NCBI GenBank assembly: GCA_963850255.1
Contig: CAWKLL010000036.1
Span: 1-64,000 of the forward strand
Reading direction: 5' to 3'
DNA: 64,000 bases
Source of the DNA: J054 sp963850255
GTDB taxonomy: Bacteria > Pseudomonadota > Gammaproteobacteria > Steroidobacterales > GCA-2729495
In this document: piece by piece, positions 9,403 to 18,632 of the stretch
How positions within the stretch are numbered: position 1 is the first letter of the stretch
Layout of the letters: each line of letters starts with the position of its first letter
The notes under the pieces: generated by a model
What the model saw: the letters and a program-made list of their open reading frames with translations, nothing else
Databases searched by the model: none
Told to the model about the DNA's origin: nothing
Position numbers and translations under genes: made by a program

Positions 9403-10608
9403 TTAGCGTGCCGCCAGTTCAACGGGCTTGTTCGTGACCTCAGCCATCGGCTCCTCGATGGCCGGCACTTCACCCGTCCAGCCATCTGGTCCTACGCCCA
9501 GGGATGAAATATCCATCACGTAGGTATAGAGGTTGGACATGAAGCCACCGCCCTGACTGCGGGTAAACAACATCTTGGTGCCATCCGGCGAGACCGAGGG
9601 GAAGCCGTCAAAACTCTTGTTAAAGGTCAGGCGCTTGGGCTCGCCGCCGGCCAGATCGCCGAGGAAGACTTCCCAGTTGTCGCCTTCAACAATCCTGACG
9701 AACACATAATGCTTGCCGTCGGGGGTCGGATAAGGCGCCCAGTTCATGTCTTCGTCGAACGTCCGCTGCGTGACTTCCTTGGTTTCCGCATCCACGGTGA
9801 AGACCGTCATCGGCGTGGGTCGAACGATGCCATATTGGCTGCGCTTCCAGGCGCGGGTCAGGATGGTGCGATTATCCGGCAGGAAAAATGGCGCGCCTTC
9901 CTGATAGTCGTCAGTAAAGGTCAGCTGCTCTTCTTCGCTGCCATCAGGGCGTATGCGCCAGAGATCCATCTTGCCCTCGATCTGACGACCGAACACGATC
10001 CACTCACCGTTCGGCGAAATAGAAACCTCGGCTTCGTACCACTCATTGTCGGTCAAACGCCGTTCAATGTTGCCTTCAAGATCTGCAATATAGAGTTCTG
10101 CTCCCTGCGGATATTCGCTTTCATCGGACCAGTTACCGATGGGCATATCCATATTGTCGCGCGTCGATGTGAAGACTACGCGCTTCATGTCCGGGAAAAA
10201 GTAGGAGCAGGCATCCTGGCCCCGGTCACCGACCCGCCACATTTTTTCACCATCATCGGTGAAGATCCAGGTCAGCGCGCCACCCGACTTGCGGGCTTCT
10301 GACACCAGCGCCTGCGGATCCTGTGTTTGCGCAATGATGTGATAGTTATCAGGCGCGTAATACGCCTCGGCGGCTTCAGGAATGTTAGGAATCTGACGTA
10401 CCGGCAGTTCAGACCCTTCCGGGTATTCAGCAGCCGCGTCATCACCCCAAGAGCTGGCCTCACTGACCATGTCAGTGCCCTCTTCCATTGCCGCAGCGGC
10501 TGCAGGCGCTGCAGCCTGCTCGCCTTCCTGCGGTGCGCAGGCCGTCAAGACAACGCCCGCAAGCAGGGCAAGAATCACACTGGAAAACCGAAATTCAACG
10601 GATTGCAT
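9403..10608 (-). CDS. TolB-like beta-propeller lipoprotein
   Basis: The signal peptide ends in a lipobox (GVVLTAC, acylated Cys), so the product is an envelope lipoprotein. After a low-complexity Ala/Glu linker the body consists of PD40/WD40-like repeats such as ISPNGEWIVFGRQ, TPDGKHYVFVRI and SVSPDGTKMLFTRS, typical of TolB-type propellers. I choose the ATG at 10608 because GGAG stands just upstream and the signal peptide starts there; the frame stays open to 10647. It is the first gene of the minus-strand run with the Rieske oxygenase and solute-binding protein. The role is unknown; propellers of this type often bind partners or substrates. Confidence 0.85.
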   Translation of the reverse strand: MQSVEFRFSSVILALLAGVVLTACAPQEGEQAAAPAAAAAMEEGTDMVSEASSWGDDAAAEYPEGSELPVRQIPNIPEAAEAYYAPDNYHIIAQTQDPQALVSEARKSGGALTWIFTDDGEKMWRVGDRGQDACSYFFPDMKRVVFTSTRDNMDMPIGNWSDESEYPQGAELYIADLEGNIERRLTDNEWYEAEVSISPNGEWIVFGRQIEGKMDLWRIRPDGSEEEQLTFTDDYQEGAPFFLPDNRTILTRAWKRSQYGIVRPTPMTVFTVDAETKEVTQRTFDEDMNWAPYPTPDGKHYVFVRIVEGDNWEVFLGDLAGGEPKRLTFNKSFDGFPSVSPDGTKMLFTRSQGGGFMSNLYTYVMDISSLGVGPDGWTGEVPAIEEPMAEVTNKPVELAAR

Positions 10609-10841
10609 GCTCGAGTCTCCGAATTTTTTTAGCCCGGAAGACCGCAATAGCCTTCCCCCAAGTCGGTCACTATATCAGGCGATTCCTGAATGCGGCTATT
10701 CGTAAAACCAGGCTGGCCGCGCGCTGGTCCGGGAAACCAGAATATTGCACCACCGCTGACAATCCGTAGAGTCAACGGTGTGTTAACAGCTTGTCTGGCA
10801 GTGTGTCTGCTGCCGCCTAATTTCGACCCAGGTTAAATGCC

Positions 10842-12296
10842 ATGAAATCCCGATATCTCCTTGCCCTCGCCATCCTGCTCGGCATGAGCTCCGCCATACC
10901 CGCGCTGGCGCAACAGTCCACAGGCGCCGACCCCGAAATTGATGTCGGCGGCCTATTGGAAATGCTGCAGCAGCAAGCCAAGGAGTTGCAGCAACAGGGC
11001 GATGTAATCCGGCGCCAGCAGGAACTCCTGGACACCCAGGGTGACGCGCTCAAAAATCTACAGACGCGCGTGGATCAGCTGGCCAATACCGACCAAACGC
11101 CGGCGCCGCTAAGCGACGACGAGCAGGCCATCCGCGCCCGCCTGGAGAGCCTGGAAGCCAGGACCGGCAATATTGATGACGAAACTACTACCACCTACGA
11201 CTCCGATGAATTCGACGGCGCTATCGCCATTCCGGGCACCAGCGCCGGATTGCGTATCGGCGGTTTCGTCAAAATGAATTACGTGCAAAGCTTGTCAGCC
11301 CTGGGCTCGCAAAATCGCTTCATCGTCGGCACGATTCCGACCAGGGGACCAGGCACGGGCGACCCCGAAGCGGCCCTGACGGTCCAGCAATCTCGACTAA
11401 ATTTCGAGTTGCGCGAAGAGACCGATTTCGGCAAGGTTCGCGCCTTTATCGAAGGCGATTTTGCCGCTGTCGGCGACACGTTCCGATTGCGCCATGCCTT
11501 CGGACAGTTCGGAGACTTATTGATCGGTAAAACCTGGTCAACCTTCGTGGACACGGAAAACTCGCCCGAAGAAGTGGACTTTGAGGGCATCAATGGACGA
11601 ATCAATGTCCGCCAGGCGCAGGTTCGCTGGTTCCCGGAAATTGGCAGCGACTGGAATCTCGAGCTGTCGATGGAAGACCCGGCACCGGATATCACCGGCG
11701 GTACAGGTATTAGTCAGATACCGGATTTTGTCGCCAGTTTCCGCCGCTCGCTGCCGTTACTGGACAACAGCTGGAGCGTGAAAACATCTTTGCTATTGCG
11801 CACCCTGCGCGCGCGCTGGGAAGTAAATCCAGACAGCAAAGAAGAAGCCCTGGGCTGGGCCCTGAGCGTCAGCGGTGGCAGACCGTTCCAGAAATGGGAC
11901 CCGCGTGACCGTATTTCGGTGCAGCTTAGCTACGGCGATGGTTACGGACGCTATGTGAATGATCTGAGCACGGTCGGCGGCCAGGATGCCGTATTCAATA
12001 ACGACACGGGAGACCTGGAAACTCTTAAGGTGTTCGCCACCTATGTATCGCTGCAAAAATGGTGGAACGACAAGCTGCGCTCCAGCTTTACAGCGAGTTT
12101 TGTGGATATAGACAACCCGGACTTCCAGCCGGATGACGCCTACAAGAGGACCACGCGAATCGGCGGCAACCTGATCTGGTCACCGATTCCACGCATTGAT
12201 CTCGGTACTGAATTGCTTTGGGGCCAGCGCACGGACAAGGACGGCAGTACGGGCGATGCTTCTCAGTTCCAGTTCTCTGGGCGCTATCGCTTTTGA
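10842..12296 (+). CDS. DcaP-like trimeric outer-membrane porin
   Basis: A 484-residue protein with a signal peptide (LLALAILLGMSSAIPALA-QQ), then a Gln-rich coiled coil (LLEMLQQQAKELQQQGDVIR and following, about residues 40-100), then a beta-barrel with GGFVKMNYVQSL, SRLNFELREETDFGKVRAFI, LRHAFGQFGDLLIGKTWSTF and a C-terminal aromatic (RYRF). The coiled coil plus barrel layout and these sequences match the DcaP family of uptake porins for dicarboxylates and related organic acids. It stands alone after a 233-base gap that must contain divergent promoters shared with the lipoprotein operon. Confidence 0.9.
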   Translation: MKSRYLLALAILLGMSSAIPALAQQSTGADPEIDVGGLLEMLQQQAKELQQQGDVIRRQQELLDTQGDALKNLQTRVDQLANTDQTPAPLSDDEQAIRARLESLEARTGNIDDETTTTYDSDEFDGAIAIPGTSAGLRIGGFVKMNYVQSLSALGSQNRFIVGTIPTRGPGTGDPEAALTVQQSRLNFELREETDFGKVRAFIEGDFAAVGDTFRLRHAFGQFGDLLIGKTWSTFVDTENSPEEVDFEGINGRINVRQAQVRWFPEIGSDWNLELSMEDPAPDITGGTGISQIPDFVASFRRSLPLLDNSWSVKTSLLLRTLRARWEVNPDSKEEALGWALSVSGGRPFQKWDPRDRISVQLSYGDGYGRYVNDLSTVGGQDAVFNNDTGDLETLKVFATYVSLQKWWNDKLRSSFTASFVDIDNPDFQPDDAYKRTTRIGGNLIWSPIPRIDLGTELLWGQRTDKDGSTGDASQFQFSGRYRF

Positions 12297-12440
12297 GCCT
12301 CGCCGTCGCCATTCAATCGCCTGTCCGGAAAACGGTCAATGAGCAATGGTTAACTAATAGGCTGCGTACTCTGCGCCTAGTAAGATAGGTTTGAGTCAGG
12401 CTCGGCATGCAGGCCGCCTTACAGCATTGGAGAGAAAGAA

Positions 12441-14174
12441 ATGCAGTTCCCGGCAGCAATTATCACCGCAGTAATTCTAGTCTTGGCCCAAACTGCTGAT
12501 GCACAAACCTGTAACGGAACCCCGGCAACTATTACAGGTACAGCCGGCGACGATGAACTGGTCGGCACATCTGGTGACGACGTCATAGTTGGTCTTGCCG
12601 GCAATGATCGAATTCGCGGTGGCGGCGGCAACGATCTGATCTGTGGTGGCGATGGCGACGACGATCTCTACGGCGAAGGCGGCGACGATACCTTGCTCGG
12701 CGAAGCAGATGATGACGTTTTGGTGGGCGATTCGCAGGGTAATGTCGGCGCTGGCAGCGATGGCACCGATAGTTGCGACGGAGGCACGGGCATAGATAGC
12801 GCAGGCATGTTATGCGAAGTCAGCAGCAACCTGGACGTCGATATCTTTCCTGTGACGCTACTTGCCGACGACGGCATTGAGCTATCGGGCGCGCTGCACG
12901 TACCGGTCGGCGATGCGGCCCTCGTCGGCCCTCGAAAAGTGGCCGTGCTTATCAGCCACGGGGCCATGGGCACCTACAAATTCAGTGTGCCCAAAATTTG
13001 GCGCCTTTTTGGCCCGGCAAAAGGCTATACGGTACTCGCCCTGGACCGCCGGGATGCCGGCATGGATGGCGGTGGGGGCGCCATATTGTTCGAAGACGCG
13101 GTAACAGATCTTCAGCCCGGCATCGACTTGCTGGCCGCGCTAGGCTATCAAAAGGTTTACTTGGCGGGCCATAGTCAAGGAACGCAAAACGCTGCCATTT
13201 ACCCCTCGTTTACCGTTGACCAGCGTGTCGTAGCAGTTGGATTGCACGGCACTGTCGATGACGGACGCGATACTGCGAAGAACTTGCTGTTTAATGAATT
13301 TATCCTGCCGCCGGGCGAAGGTTATCCAGACCTTGTAACGCTTAACGAACAGCTTATTGCAGACGGCGAGGGTGACGTACTAAGGAACTACAATACTATT
13401 TTCGGTCAACCACTGACCCGCACACCGAATAACTTCATGAGCTTCTGGGGACCCGATAGTCTTTCCGTTGTTGTTCGCGAAATCGAGAATTTAGAAATTC
13501 CTGCCTTGCTGCTCCGCGCCGCGGGCGATGGCTTCACGCCCGATCTGATGTCGCAAAATGTCCTGGCCGCCGCGATTGCCGTCGGTGTGGATGCCACTTA
13601 TTTGGAGCTGCCTTATTTGGACCGTGAAGGTAATGCTATTCAGCTGACCGGAAGCGGCGCGAATGCGCATAGCTTCGTCGGTGTCGAGCGTGAGATGCTG
13701 GCTGCCAACCTCGGCTGGCTGGCCGGAAAGATTGCGGAGGCGGAACAGCGTAGTGATGAATTTCGCGCGCCCGAGGATGACGGCAGCGGCAACTTCAAAC
13801 CGCTGGCCTACGCCGGTCGCACGCCCGCTGAAAGCGCAGAAGAAAGCATAGCCCTCGACGCTACAGCCAGCCGCGACATAGACGATGGTATCGCCAGCTA
13901 TTTCTGGAATCAGACCGCCGGCGAGCCCGTCACCCTGGACGACCCCGACAGTGCAACGCCCAGCTTTGACAACCCGGACGTCGACAGCATGCTGGAGTTC
14001 GAGCTCACCGTTACGGATAACAACGGTGCAACCGATACCGTACCCGTAGCCATCGCGGTGACTGCGCCACCGGCTAATAATTTCGGCAATTTCCAGTCAG
14101 GCGGCAGCTCTGGTCTGGGTCTTTTCGGCCTGGCTGCGTTACTGCTGGCCATTCGACGCCGCCACTTCGGCTAA
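12441..14174 (+). CDS. Secreted alpha/beta hydrolase with N-terminal RTX-type repeats and GlyGly-CTERM tail
   Basis: Domain order: signal peptide (IITAVILVLAQTADAQ), about eight Asp/Gly calcium-type repeats (residues 30-105, for example GTSGDDVIVGLAGNDRI and GEGGDDTLLGEADDDVLVG), an alpha/beta hydrolase (about 125-430) with the nucleophile elbow AGHSQGTQ and an early HGAMGTYKFS loop, a PKD-like Ig domain (about 450-545, ATASRDIDDGIASYFWNQ), and a C-terminal GGSSGLGLFGLAALLLAIRR. That last element fits GlyGly-CTERM, the signal processed by rhombosortase. GGAGA lies upstream of the ATG. RTX repeats normally sit at the C-terminus of type I secreted proteins; here they follow a Sec signal, which is unusual. 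Esterase or lipase activity is likely; the substrate is unknown. Confidence 0.85.
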   Translation: MQFPAAIITAVILVLAQTADAQTCNGTPATITGTAGDDELVGTSGDDVIVGLAGNDRIRGGGGNDLICGGDGDDDLYGEGGDDTLLGEADDDVLVGDSQGNVGAGSDGTDSCDGGTGIDSAGMLCEVSSNLDVDIFPVTLLADDGIELSGALHVPVGDAALVGPRKVAVLISHGAMGTYKFSVPKIWRLFGPAKGYTVLALDRRDAGMDGGGGAILFEDAVTDLQPGIDLLAALGYQKVYLAGHSQGTQNAAIYPSFTVDQRVVAVGLHGTVDDGRDTAKNLLFNEFILPPGEGYPDLVTLNEQLIADGEGDVLRNYNTIFGQPLTRTPNNFMSFWGPDSLSVVVREIENLEIPALLLRAAGDGFTPDLMSQNVLAAAIAVGVDATYLELPYLDREGNAIQLTGSGANAHSFVGVEREMLAANLGWLAGKIAEAEQRSDEFRAPEDDGSGNFKPLAYAGRTPAESAEESIALDATASRDIDDGIASYFWNQTAGEPVTLDDPDSATPSFDNPDVDSMLEFELTVTDNNGATDTVPVAIAVTAPPANNFGNFQSGGSSGLGLFGLAALLLAIRRRHFG

Positions 14175-14248
14175 TTCAGGCGGCTATACTTGGCCTTCCG
14201 GTGGCGCCGTTGCACAGGGGCGAAGGCGTGTCTAGCGGGAGGACCAGA

Positions 14249-15707
14249 ATGACCGAGATCAATAACAACCTGAACCGTCGTACGCTTCTGCAAGCCATGG
14301 GCGCCGCGACACTGGCATCATCATTGCCCAATGGCCTGCGCGCCCAGGGTCGCAACAAGGTGCTGATTATCGGTGCCGGCCTGTCTGGTCTTGGCGCGGC
14401 TTTGCTGCTGCAGGAAGCCGGCACAGATGTACAGGTCATCGAAGGGCGCGACCGTGTCGGCGGGCGAGTCCTCTCCCTGCGCTCCCTGCCCGGCAACCCC
14501 GAGGCCGGCGGTACCTCCTTCGGTCCGGGTTATGCACGCCTGGTTGACCAGGCGCGGACCCACGGCGTTGGCATCAAAGAACTCACCCCTGTGCTGCGCT
14601 ACTACGGCGCGCGGGAACTGTTTCTGGAAGGCCAGCATATAGCCTTGGCCGACTGGCCCGGCCACCCGCGCAATCCGTTTCCGGAAGCTGCCCGCGCCAC
14701 TACCACCCTGGCAGTTCATGGGCGGCTTCCTGCAAAAGAACAATCCGCTAACCAGCGCCGATGCCTGGGCGCAGCCGGAAAATGCCGCAATGGATATGTC
14801 CTTTCACCAGTGGTTAAACAGTAAAGGACTTAGTGATGAAATCATCAACGTCGCTTACAACATAGAACCTACTCACGGTAGTTCGGCCCACGACGTGTCT
14901 TCGCTGATGATGATGTTCGTCACCAATTTTATCGCCGCACAGATTTCGCTGGCCAAACCGGGCCAGTCACCCTTCCTGAATGCCGTTGGCGGAAATATGT
15001 CGATACCGGAAGCCATGGCCGGGGCACTGAAAAACCCGGTGCAATTCGGCTGCAACGTAACGGCCATTCGCACCGAAAATGACCAGGTAGAAGTCCATTG
15101 CGCGGACGGCAACAAGTATGTGGCCGATCATGTGATCTGTTCAGTGCCCTGTTCTGTGCTGCGCCGTATTCGTATTGATCCTTTGCTGCCAGCCGACCAG
15201 GCTCGTGCCGTCGCCACACTGGATTCGCAGATCATTAACCAGGCACATTTGGTGGCCAAGTCGCCCTACTGGGAAGAGGACGGACTATCTCCCAACATGT
15301 TCAGCGACGGACTGGTTTGCGGCGTAGTCGGCGAACACAAGGGCGAAGACCCGGCCGAAGTGACCAGCGTTACCGCCTGGATCCGCGGCAACAATGCGGC
15401 CCTGCTGGACCAGATGCCGGAAGCCGATGCCAGGGCCGCGGTGATTGCCGACCTGGAGAAACATCGGCCCGCCGCCAAGGGCAAACTTGAAATGGTTGAG
15501 TACAAGTCCTGGTATCGCGACCCGTTCTCATCAGGCGACTGGGCTGTATGGAAACCCGGCCAGGTCGCCACCCTCGCGCCGCATGTCGGCAAGGCGCACG
15601 GCCGCCTGCATTTCTGCGGTGAGCATACTGCCGTTTCCAATCGCGGCATGGAAGGCGCGCTGGAATCCGGTGAGCGAGCCGCATTGGAAGTGCTCAACCA
15701 TATATAG
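14249..15707 (+). CDS. Tat-exported flavin monoamine oxidase family protein (frameshifted)
   Basis: The start at 14249 follows GGGAGGA and gives a Tat signal (NLNRRTLLQAMGAATLASSL). The FAD-binding Rossmann motif VLIIGAGLSGLGAALLLQEA and the following GRDRVGGRVLSL are clear, and the C-terminal FAD-contact segment HFCGEHTAVSNRGMEGALES completes the family. The frame changes near 14690: NPFPE leaves the first frame and LPAPLPPWQFMGGF picks up in the next, as if one A in ccggaagctg were extra. Either an assembly indel or a recent mutation explains it. Such enzymes oxidise amines to aldehydes with release of ammonia and hydrogen peroxide; the location here would be the periplasm. The substrate is not determined. 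Confidence 0.85.
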
Positions 15708-15844
15708 CGAGAATTGAAAACGAGAAACGGGACGGCGGCATTCAGTTTACCGACAGCAATACCGGACGGAGGCTCAGCATTCAGAATTCTGAAGTGGCCA
15801 AGATCAAGAACGACGAGCACAAAGCGGCAGTGCCGAAGAAATAG
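15708..15844 (+). other. Short start-less open frame, possible gene remnant
   Basis: Directly after the amine oxidase stop codon one frame is open for 45 codons and ends at TAG 15842-15844. It reads as plausible protein (GGIQFTDSNTGRRLSIQNSE, then VAKIKNDEHKAAVPKK), but has no ATG, GTG or TTG start in frame. It could be the C-terminal remnant of a lost gene. It is followed at once by a strong terminator, which would suit the real end of a former gene. I cannot name a family with confidence. Confidence 0.25.
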
Positions 15845-15857
15845 TTACAACTGAACC

Positions 15858-15890
15858 AAAAAAGGGCCGCCCAAAGGCGGCCCTTTTTTT
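15858..15890. terminator. Bidirectional rho-independent terminator
   Basis: An eight-base GC stem (gggccgcc / ggcggccc) with a four-base loop is preceded by six A and followed by seven T, so it can stop transcription from both sides. It lies between the plus-strand amine oxidase gene and the convergent minus-strand mechanosensitive channel gene. Confidence 0.92.
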
Positions 15891-16021
15891 GTGCAATAAA
15901 CGCGGCTTCGTACCAAGTCCCACTATCTCCGGAACACTATCCGAGCAGATGTGTTCCAGGACACCACAGTTCTTCATCAGGACTGAAAACCAATCTATCG
16001 TTGCTTCAATCTGATGCGTCG

Positions 16022-18529
16022 CTAAGGTGGAGATACCCCGCCGCCGTCCCGATCATCACGCAGATGCACGACCCGCTGCGGAAACGGGACCTCAATTCCG
16101 GCGTCTCGCAGAGCGGCATCAATAGCGTAATAGAGCTGGCTGCGCACGGCCGGCCAATCGCCCGACTCAGGCAACCATAAGCGCAACCAAAGCTCCAGGC
16201 TGTTATCGCGGTATCCCTGAAACAGCACGTCCGGGGCCGGGGCAGCGGCCACGGCAGGATGCTCAGCGGCAACCTGCTTAAGCACTTCGCGGACCCGTTC
16301 GAGGTCAGAGCCGTAGGCCACCTGTACCGGCAGATCAAGCCGGCGCGTGCGATCAGACAGTGTCCAGTTAACAACATTGCTGGAAATCAGATCGGCGTTG
16401 GGCACGATGACCTCGGCGCCTTCGAAGGTACGAATGCGGGTGGCGCGCAGGCCGATTTGTGTCACGCGGCCGGTCAGTGCTCCGGCAACGATGGTATCGC
16501 CGACCTGGATGGGCCGCTCAAAGGACAGAATCAGGCCCGAAACAAAGTTGTTTACGATCCCTTGCAAACCGAAACCAATGCCAACACCCAGCGCGCTGAT
16601 GACCAGCGTCAGCTTGGTGAGTTCGACACCTGACGCTGCCAAGGCAAAAAGTATTCCCGCCGTGACGAGGCCATAGTAGATCAGCCGTGAAATCGCCTCG
16701 CCGGCGCCGGACGCCACCTGAAAGCGGGGAAATACATCTTCGGCCAGCAGTACGCGGACAAGGCGAGCGGTCAGAATCGAGATCAGTAGCGCCAGCAGCA
16801 AAACCAGCAAATCGCCGATGGCAAAACTCGCCGTGCCAAGTTCCAGATCACCTGCCAACCAGCCGGTAAATCTCTCCCAGGCCAGATCCAGAATGGGGAA
16901 AATTTGCCGCAACAGACTGGCCAGAAGAATCAGTGCCAGAACACGTACAGCCAGCTCCGAACGTTGCTTTATAAACGCCGGTCGCTGCGACACAGAGCGC
17001 AGGCCGAGCCGGCTACTGTAGGCCAGAAGGAAACTGAAAAAATCGTTCAATACCTGCTCGATGATCAGCAAGCCGAGCACTGCTATCAGTGTTAATAGCA
17101 AGCCGTTCACCAGCGTCAGTGCCATGGAAGAGAAGCCCACGACCAGCGCCAGAATGGCGAGACCCAGCGCATAGGGCGCCAGGGTCGTCAGGCCACGTGC
17201 AATCCATAACCAAATCTTCTTACCGGCTGGCACGGTGACCGGCAGCGTTCGATCGAGTCGCAGAAACCCCAGCAGCGAGGTAATGGCGACGCCGAGCAGC
17301 AACAACCGCCAGAGCGGCCCGCCCAAGAGCAGTAGATCAGCCGCGTGGGCCAGGGCTGCCATCAGCACCAGCAGCGTCGCTGGCAAACGCACGGCCGCAC
17401 CGAGCATCTCGGGGACCAGAAAGGTCAGGGCCAGGCTGATTGCCAGCACCCGCAGGGTGCCAATCGCCAGCGGCGTGGGTTCCAGTAGCAATTCAACGCC
17501 GATGACCGCCCAGATCAACACGGCCGTGGCCAGCGGAGAACGAATGAACAGTGGCTGTTCGGAAGCCGGTTTGCCGGCCCGGACCATTCGCAGCCGGGTG
17601 ATTTGCGCGCCACCTATAAGAACTGCGCCCAAAATGAAAAAGACCGTAAGCTCCTCGCCCATCGCAGAGACGAACTCCAGGCTGGAATCGCGGCGCTGCC
17701 TGAGATTTTCCAGCAGTGTGGATAAGGAGGGCCGCCCTGCCAGCAAGGCAGACCAGAGCATGGGTCGATCTCGCTCCAGCAAGTCGAGCGGCGCGCGCTG
17801 CTGACTGGCCTTGGTGCGTTGCGTGGCATCATCAAGCCTGACGCGGAATTCGGTAAGTTGTGATATTTCTGCCAGAACAACGCTCAGGCGCTCACCCAAG
17901 CTCTCGCGAGCATCGCTTAGCCGACTCGTTAATTTAGCCGCCCGTTCTGCCTGCGCGGCAGGCAATTCACTACTGGCATCGGCGGCCAGGGCTGCCTCGA
18001 TAAAGTCATTCTGATTGCGCAGCCGCTCACGCTGCTGCTCCAGCTGAGCTGACCGCGCCTGCAGAAGCTTCTCCCACTCGTCTAACTGCCGTTCCATGCG
18101 CAGAAACTTCTGCAGCAGCGTATCCGCCTCCGCCTGGCTCAGGCTCTCAATTTCGCCAGCCTCCAGCAAGCTGAAACTCGCTTCCAGATCCTCGCTCAGG
18201 GCCTCGCGTTGCTTCGGAATGCCAGCCAGCGCTGCGTCAAAAACTTCAAGCGATTCAAGGACGCGCGACAGCTCGGCACCGGTGGCATCGATCTGCGCGG
18301 CCAGCGCCGCCGTGGAAACCTGTGGAGCAACTACCGCCGGCTCGGCGGGAACAGTCTGGGCATCATCCTGGGCGACGGCAGGAAACGCGCTCACCGCAAG
18401 TGAGAACAGGCAGAGTGCCAGCGCCGCATGCTGCCGAAAGTGCGCAACAACAATTCGCGCAACACTAGCCAGCGCAGGGCCAGGCTGTTCGTAAATACTG
18501 GTGACCTGTTGGAAATTTATAGGAGGCAC
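16022..18529 (-). CDS. Large MscS-family mechanosensitive channel (MscK-like)
   Basis: The 835-residue protein has a signal peptide (ALALCLFSLAVSAFPAVAQ), a long periplasmic helical region rich in Ala, Glu and Leu (about 60-270, coiled-coil like), around ten membrane helices, and a C-terminal MscS core. The core includes the pore helix GVGIGFGLQGIVNNFVSGLI and the beta-domain FERPIQVGDTIVAG and EVIVPNADLISSNVVNW. Channels of this kind open on membrane tension to release solutes during hypo-osmotic shock. The longest frame begins with GTG at 18529 and lacks a good ribosome-binding site; a start nearer the signal peptide is possible. It converges with the amine oxidase across a bidirectional terminator. 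Confidence 0.92.
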   Translation of the reverse strand: MPPINFQQVTSIYEQPGPALASVARIVVAHFRQHAALALCLFSLAVSAFPAVAQDDAQTVPAEPAVVAPQVSTAALAAQIDATGAELSRVLESLEVFDAALAGIPKQREALSEDLEASFSLLEAGEIESLSQAEADTLLQKFLRMERQLDEWEKLLQARSAQLEQQRERLRNQNDFIEAALAADASSELPAAQAERAAKLTSRLSDARESLGERLSVVLAEISQLTEFRVRLDDATQRTKASQQRAPLDLLERDRPMLWSALLAGRPSLSTLLENLRQRRDSSLEFVSAMGEELTVFFILGAVLIGGAQITRLRMVRAGKPASEQPLFIRSPLATAVLIWAVIGVELLLEPTPLAIGTLRVLAISLALTFLVPEMLGAAVRLPATLLVLMAALAHAADLLLLGGPLWRLLLLGVAITSLLGFLRLDRTLPVTVPAGKKIWLWIARGLTTLAPYALGLAILALVVGFSSMALTLVNGLLLTLIAVLGLLIIEQVLNDFFSFLLAYSSRLGLRSVSQRPAFIKQRSELAVRVLALILLASLLRQIFPILDLAWERFTGWLAGDLELGTASFAIGDLLVLLLALLISILTARLVRVLLAEDVFPRFQVASGAGEAISRLIYYGLVTAGILFALAASGVELTKLTLVISALGVGIGFGLQGIVNNFVSGLILSFERPIQVGDTIVAGALTGRVTQIGLRATRIRTFEGAEVIVPNADLISSNVVNWTLSDRTRRLDLPVQVAYGSDLERVREVLKQVAAEHPAVAAAPAPDVLFQGYRDNSLELWLRLWLPESGDWPAVRSQLYYAIDAALRDAGIEVPFPQRVVHLRDDRDGGGVSPP

Positions 18530-18632
18530 AATGCAATCACACTAGCCAAGCCTGGTTCGAAAGTCGACCACGGAGAAATTTTTCAGCGCAGCAACGCGAA
18601 TAGATGGTACCTGAGAATATCCATGCAAAACG

